NCBI GenBank assembly: GCA_937919165.1
Contig: CALFPO010000054.1
Coordinates: 1-64,000 of the forward strand
Length of the DNA: 64,000 bases
From: an uncultured Bacillota bacterium
Lineage (GTDB): Bacteria; Bacillota_I; Bacilli_A; Erysipelotrichales; Erysipelotrichaceae
Reading direction: 5' to 3'
The position numbers and the translations under genes are program-made. How positions within the stretch are numbered: position 1 is the stretch's first letter; each line of letters opens with the position of its first letter. The notes beneath the pieces were generated by a model, which ran no database searches, was not told where the DNA came from, and worked only from the letters and a program-made list of their open reading frames with translations. Shown one piece after another: positions 61,163-64,000 of the stretch.

Positions 61163-63098
61163 TACAAGCATCAAACATGATGACTATACATCTGAAGATA
61201 TACAGGTTCTTGAAGGACTTGAAGCGGTCAGAAAAAGACCAGGCATGTATATTGGCACAACATCGGAAGCCGGACTTCATCACCTTGTATGGGAAATTAT
61301 CGACAACTCAGTCGATGAAGCTCTAGCTGGATATGCATCACACATAATCATCAGTGTAGATAATGATGATGTTGTTACGGTAGAAGATGATGGACGTGGT
61401 ATGCCTACAGAGATTCATCCAAAGACTGGTGTATCGACTGTTGAAACCATCTTTACCGTTCTCCACGCAGGTGGAAAGTTTGGTGGTGGGGCATATAAGG
61501 TATCTGGCGGTCTTCATGGTGTTGGTGCTTCAGTCGTGAATGCTCTATCAAAGTGGCTTGAAGTAACCATACATATCAACGGCAAGATCTATTTCATCAG
61601 ATTCAAGGATGGCGGAAAGGTTGATATTCCATTGAAAGAAATCGGTGAATGTGACCCTTCAAAGACCGGATCAACCGTAAGATTCAAAGCCGATGAAGAA
61701 ATATTCAAAGAAGGAACAGCATATAGCTACAAGATTCTTTATGATCGTATCAGACAGATGGCTTTCCTAAACAAAGGCATCAGACTTACATTCAATTGGA
61801 ACAAGGATGATGAAGAAAAGGGAAGCACCTCATTCTGCTATGAAGGTGGCATAAAGGAATATGTTGCCTTCCTTGACGAGAACGAAACAAGACTGTTTGA
61901 AGATGTATTCTATTGTGATGGACAGGACCATGCCACAAGCATAGCTGTCGAGGTTGCTTTGCAATATAATACAACCTATTCAGAAAAGGTATATTCCTTC
62001 TGCAATAACATCTTTACTCCTGATGGAGGTATGCATCTAGATGGCTTTAGGCAGACGCTCTCAAGAGTCATCAACTCATACGCCAAAGACAAGAACCTAC
62101 TGAAGAAGGATGATCCTAACTTCACAAACGATGATATTAAAGAAGGCTTGACCGCAATCATTTCCGTCAAGCATCCAGATCCTCAATATGAAGGACAGAC
62201 AAAAGGAAAACTTGGAAACGCTGAAGTCAGACCTGTCGTAAATAAGATATTTGGCGACAGCCTTAAGAGATATCTTCTGGAGAATCCAGACGTTGCCAAG
62301 ATTATCATCGAAAAGGCAAAGTCAGCATCTGAAGCAAGAATAGCTGCTCAGAAGGCAAGAGAGACAGTAAGAAGAAAAGATGACTTCGGATCAGGAAATC
62401 TTCCTACGAAGCTTAAGGACTGTGCATCCAAAGATCCATCAATCTGTGAAATATATATCGTTGAGGGTAATTCAGCCGGTGGTTCAGCACAGCAGGGAAG
62501 AGATTCAAACTTCCAGGCAGTACTGCCTCTAAGAGGAAAGATTCTAAATGTCGAAAAGGCTAGACTGCATAGAGTGTTCGATAATGCCGAAATAAGAATG
62601 ATGATCTCTGCTTTCGGCTGCGGATTTGGCGACGAGATCGATATCTCAAAGCTTAGATACCACAAGATCGTAATCATGACCGATGCCGATGTCGATGGTC
62701 AACACATATCTACATTGATGCTGACATTCCTGTATCGCTACTTCAAGCCACTGATTGAAGACGGCTATGTATATATCGCAATGCCACCTCTATATAAACT
62801 ATATAAAGGACAGAAGACATTAAGATACTGCTACTCAGATGAAGAACTCGAACTCGCAAAGAGAGACTTCGGCGATGAAAAATATGATGTTCAAAGATAT
62901 AAAGGCTTAGGTGAAATGGACCCAAGCCAGCTATGGGAAACGACCCTCGATCCAGAACACAGAACATTGAAGAGAGTATCCATTCAGGATGCAATCGATG
63001 CCGACTCCGTCTTCTCAATGCTGATGGGAGATGAAGTAGAGCCAAGAAAGAACTTCATCATTGAGAACGCACACTTCGTCAAGAACCTTGACTACTAG
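61155..63098 (+). CDS. gyrB: DNA gyrase subunit B
   Basis: 647 residues. GHKL ATPase ([40 protein letters not shown]), transducer domain and TOPRIM ([28 protein letters not shown]), with the C-terminal [18 protein letters not shown]. It supplies ATP-driven supercoiling with GyrA. Ribosome site AAAGGAGG stands within the recF end. The spacing to gyrA is 11 bases. Confidence 0.98.
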   Translation: MSNTSIKHDDYTSEDIQVLEGLEAVRKRPGMYIGTTSEAGLHHLVWEIIDNSVDEALAGYASHIIISVDNDDVVTVEDDGRGMPTEIHPKTGVSTVETIFTVLHAGGKFGGGAYKVSGGLHGVGASVVNALSKWLEVTIHINGKIYFIRFKDGGKVDIPLKEIGECDPSKTGSTVRFKADEEIFKEGTAYSYKILYDRIRQMAFLNKGIRLTFNWNKDDEEKGSTSFCYEGGIKEYVAFLDENETRLFEDVFYCDGQDHATSIAVEVALQYNTTYSEKVYSFCNNIFTPDGGMHLDGFRQTLSRVINSYAKDKNLLKKDDPNFTNDDIKEGLTAIISVKHPDPQYEGQTKGKLGNAEVRPVVNKIFGDSLKRYLLENPDVAKIIIEKAKSASEARIAAQKARETVRRKDDFGSGNLPTKLKDCASKDPSICEIYIVEGNSAGGSAQQGRDSNFQAVLPLRGKILNVEKARLHRVFDNAEIRMMISAFGCGFGDEIDISKLRYHKIVIMTDADVDGQHISTLMLTFLYRYFKPLIEDGYVYIAMPPLYKLYKGQKTLRYCYSDEELELAKRDFGDEKYDVQRYKGLGEMDPSQLWETTLDPEHRTLKRVSIQDAIDADSVFSMLMGDEVEPRKNFIIENAHFVKNLDY

Positions 63099-63109
63099 GA
63101 GGCCAGTTC

Positions 63110-64000
63110 ATGGAAGAATTAGATAACAGATTTTTCAATCACGGAAACATGAAAGAAGTTAATATCTCTTCCGAAATGAGAGAGGACTTCTTAAGCTATT
63201 CGATGTCGGTAATCATCGACAGAGCCCTGCCTGATGTAAGAGATGGCATGAAGCCTGTTCACCGTCGTATTCTCTGGGCAATGTATGATGCAGGATTTAC
63301 GCCTGATAAGCCACATGTAAAGTCAGCAAACATTGTCGGTGAAGTAATGGGCAAATACCATCCACATGGAGATTCGGCAATATATGAGACCATGGTCAGA
63401 ATGGCTCAGGACTTCTCATACCGTTATCCGCTGGTAGATGGACACGGCAACTTCGGATCGCTTGATGGCGATGGTGCAGCAGCTATGCGTTACACCGAAG
63501 CAAGGATGTCAAAGATTTCCCTGGAATTATTGCAGGATATCGGCAAGAACACCATCGACAAGAGAGACAACTATGACTCACGTCATCAGGAACCTGTTGT
63601 GTTGCCAAGCCGTTTTCCTAACCTGCTTGTGAATGGATCAATGGGTATTGCTGTAGGTATGGCTACCAATATGCCTACCCACAACCTGGGTGAATCAATT
63701 GATGGCATCATTGCCGTAATCGACAATCCAGATATCTCAACAACAGAACTCATGGAATACATACCTGGTCCTGACTTTCCGACAGGCGGATACATTGTTG
63801 GACGTTCAGGCATAAGACAGGCATATGAGACCGGCAGAGGATCAATAATCATGAGATCAAAGTCAGTCATCGAAGACCTGCCACAGGGCAAACACAGAAT
63901 CATCATTAAAGAGATTCCTTACCTGGTAAACAAGCAGGCCATGTTCGATAAGATACATGATCTTGCAAAAGAGAAGATAATCGATGGCATCTCCGAAATG
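63110..64000 (+). CDS. gyrA: DNA gyrase subunit A, 5' part
   Basis: The open frame runs from the ATG at 63110 (TAGGAGG upstream) to the window edge, 297 codons. [24 protein letters not shown] and [13 protein letters not shown] are typical; the catalytic Tyr is in [10 protein letters not shown] (Tyr128). The quinolone-determining segment reads [16 protein letters not shown], with the normal Ser89 and Glu93, so no resistance change is seen. The gene continues outside. Confidence 0.97.
   Translation, partial: MEELDNRFFNHGNMKEVNISSEMREDFLSYSMSVIIDRALPDVRDGMKPVHRRILWAMYDAGFTPDKPHVKSANIVGEVMGKYHPHGDSAIYETMVRMAQDFSYRYPLVDGHGNFGSLDGDGAAAMRYTEARMSKISLELLQDIGKNTIDKRDNYDSRHQEPVVLPSRFPNLLVNGSMGIAVGMATNMPTHNLGESIDGIIAVIDNPDISTTELMEYIPGPDFPTGGYIVGRSGIRQAYETGRGSIIMRSKSVIEDLPQGKHRIIIKEIPYLVNKQAMFDKIHDLAKEKIIDGISEM

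Noticed and set aside
63370..63400. Fluoroquinolone-resistance change in gyrA
   Set aside because: The determining segment has the normal Ser and Glu residues.
1..64000. CRISPR array, tRNA or rRNA genes, insertion sequences
   Set aside because: No regular repeat-spacer pattern, no tRNA-like cloverleaf with CCA end or rRNA segment, and no transposase gene was found on reading both strands.

Overview
The window is a chromosomal segment of a low-GC, Gram-positive, apparently anaerobic bacterium. It ends at the replication origin, with dnaA, dnaN, an S4-domain gene, recF, gyrB and gyrA in the usual Firmicutes order, and a dense DnaA-box array lies just left of dnaA. Group B [FeFe] hydrogenase, RnfC/RnfD-type electron-transfer proteins, strong AGGAGG ribosome sites and a T-box leader suggest a Firmicute, probably Erysipelotrichales-like. 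That placement is an inference from gene content and was not checked by alignment. Left of the origin most genes lie on the minus strand, co-oriented with replication.

Region 1-35090 is core chromosome. It begins with the 5' part of ulaG carrying an in-frame TGA at codon 22. Next is a six-gene minus-strand operon (5540 to 518): two lipoproteins (one with a rhodanese domain), a NusG_II protein, a Gx-type membrane protein, RnfC, and an RnfD protein fused to an RnfG-like FMN domain. Rnf A, B and E are absent. After this come a deoC operon, an ECF sigma/DUF4349 pair, an M29 aminopeptidase, and a large minus-strand operon (20883 to 13316) with two sugar-type transporters, an aldose epimerase, a GDPD, an M18 peptidase, a tyrosine phosphatase and an Ntn hydrolase. 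Further right are the [FeFe] hydrogenase with a small kinase, a SIS/BtpA pair, a SpoIIE-phosphatase/HD-GYP/RidA operon, a PAP2 phosphatase, a second Ntn hydrolase (a lipoprotein) and BrnQ.

Region 35130-51845 is accessory DNA stacked at the 3' end of lysS. Copies of the lysS tail occur at 35157-35201 and, shorter, at 36138-36157; the real tail is at 51801-51845. The small left unit holds an HTH-MntA/HepT toxin-antitoxin pair. The large unit (about 15.7 kb) holds an integrase whose catalytic Tyr position reads His, an excisionase, an XRE regulator, a HEPN-like gene, a DUF4062 gene joined to a type III restriction-modification operon, a serine resolvase, an IetAS defence pair flanked by 112-bp direct repeats, and ParAB, with ParB frameshifted near its end. 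No relaxase or conjugation gene was seen. The unit looks like a defence-loaded integrative element that is now decaying.

Region 51846-64000 returns to core genes: lysS under a T-box leader, an unusual cytoplasmic CW_7-repeat protein, a HAD phosphatase, a membrane-anchored barnase with barstar, a left-handed beta-helix protein, a Nudix hydrolase, oriC, and the dnaA to gyrA block. Several genes across the window have a -10 box exactly six bases before the ATG and no ribosome binding site, which suggests leaderless transcripts. I saw no tRNA, rRNA, CRISPR array or insertion sequence.
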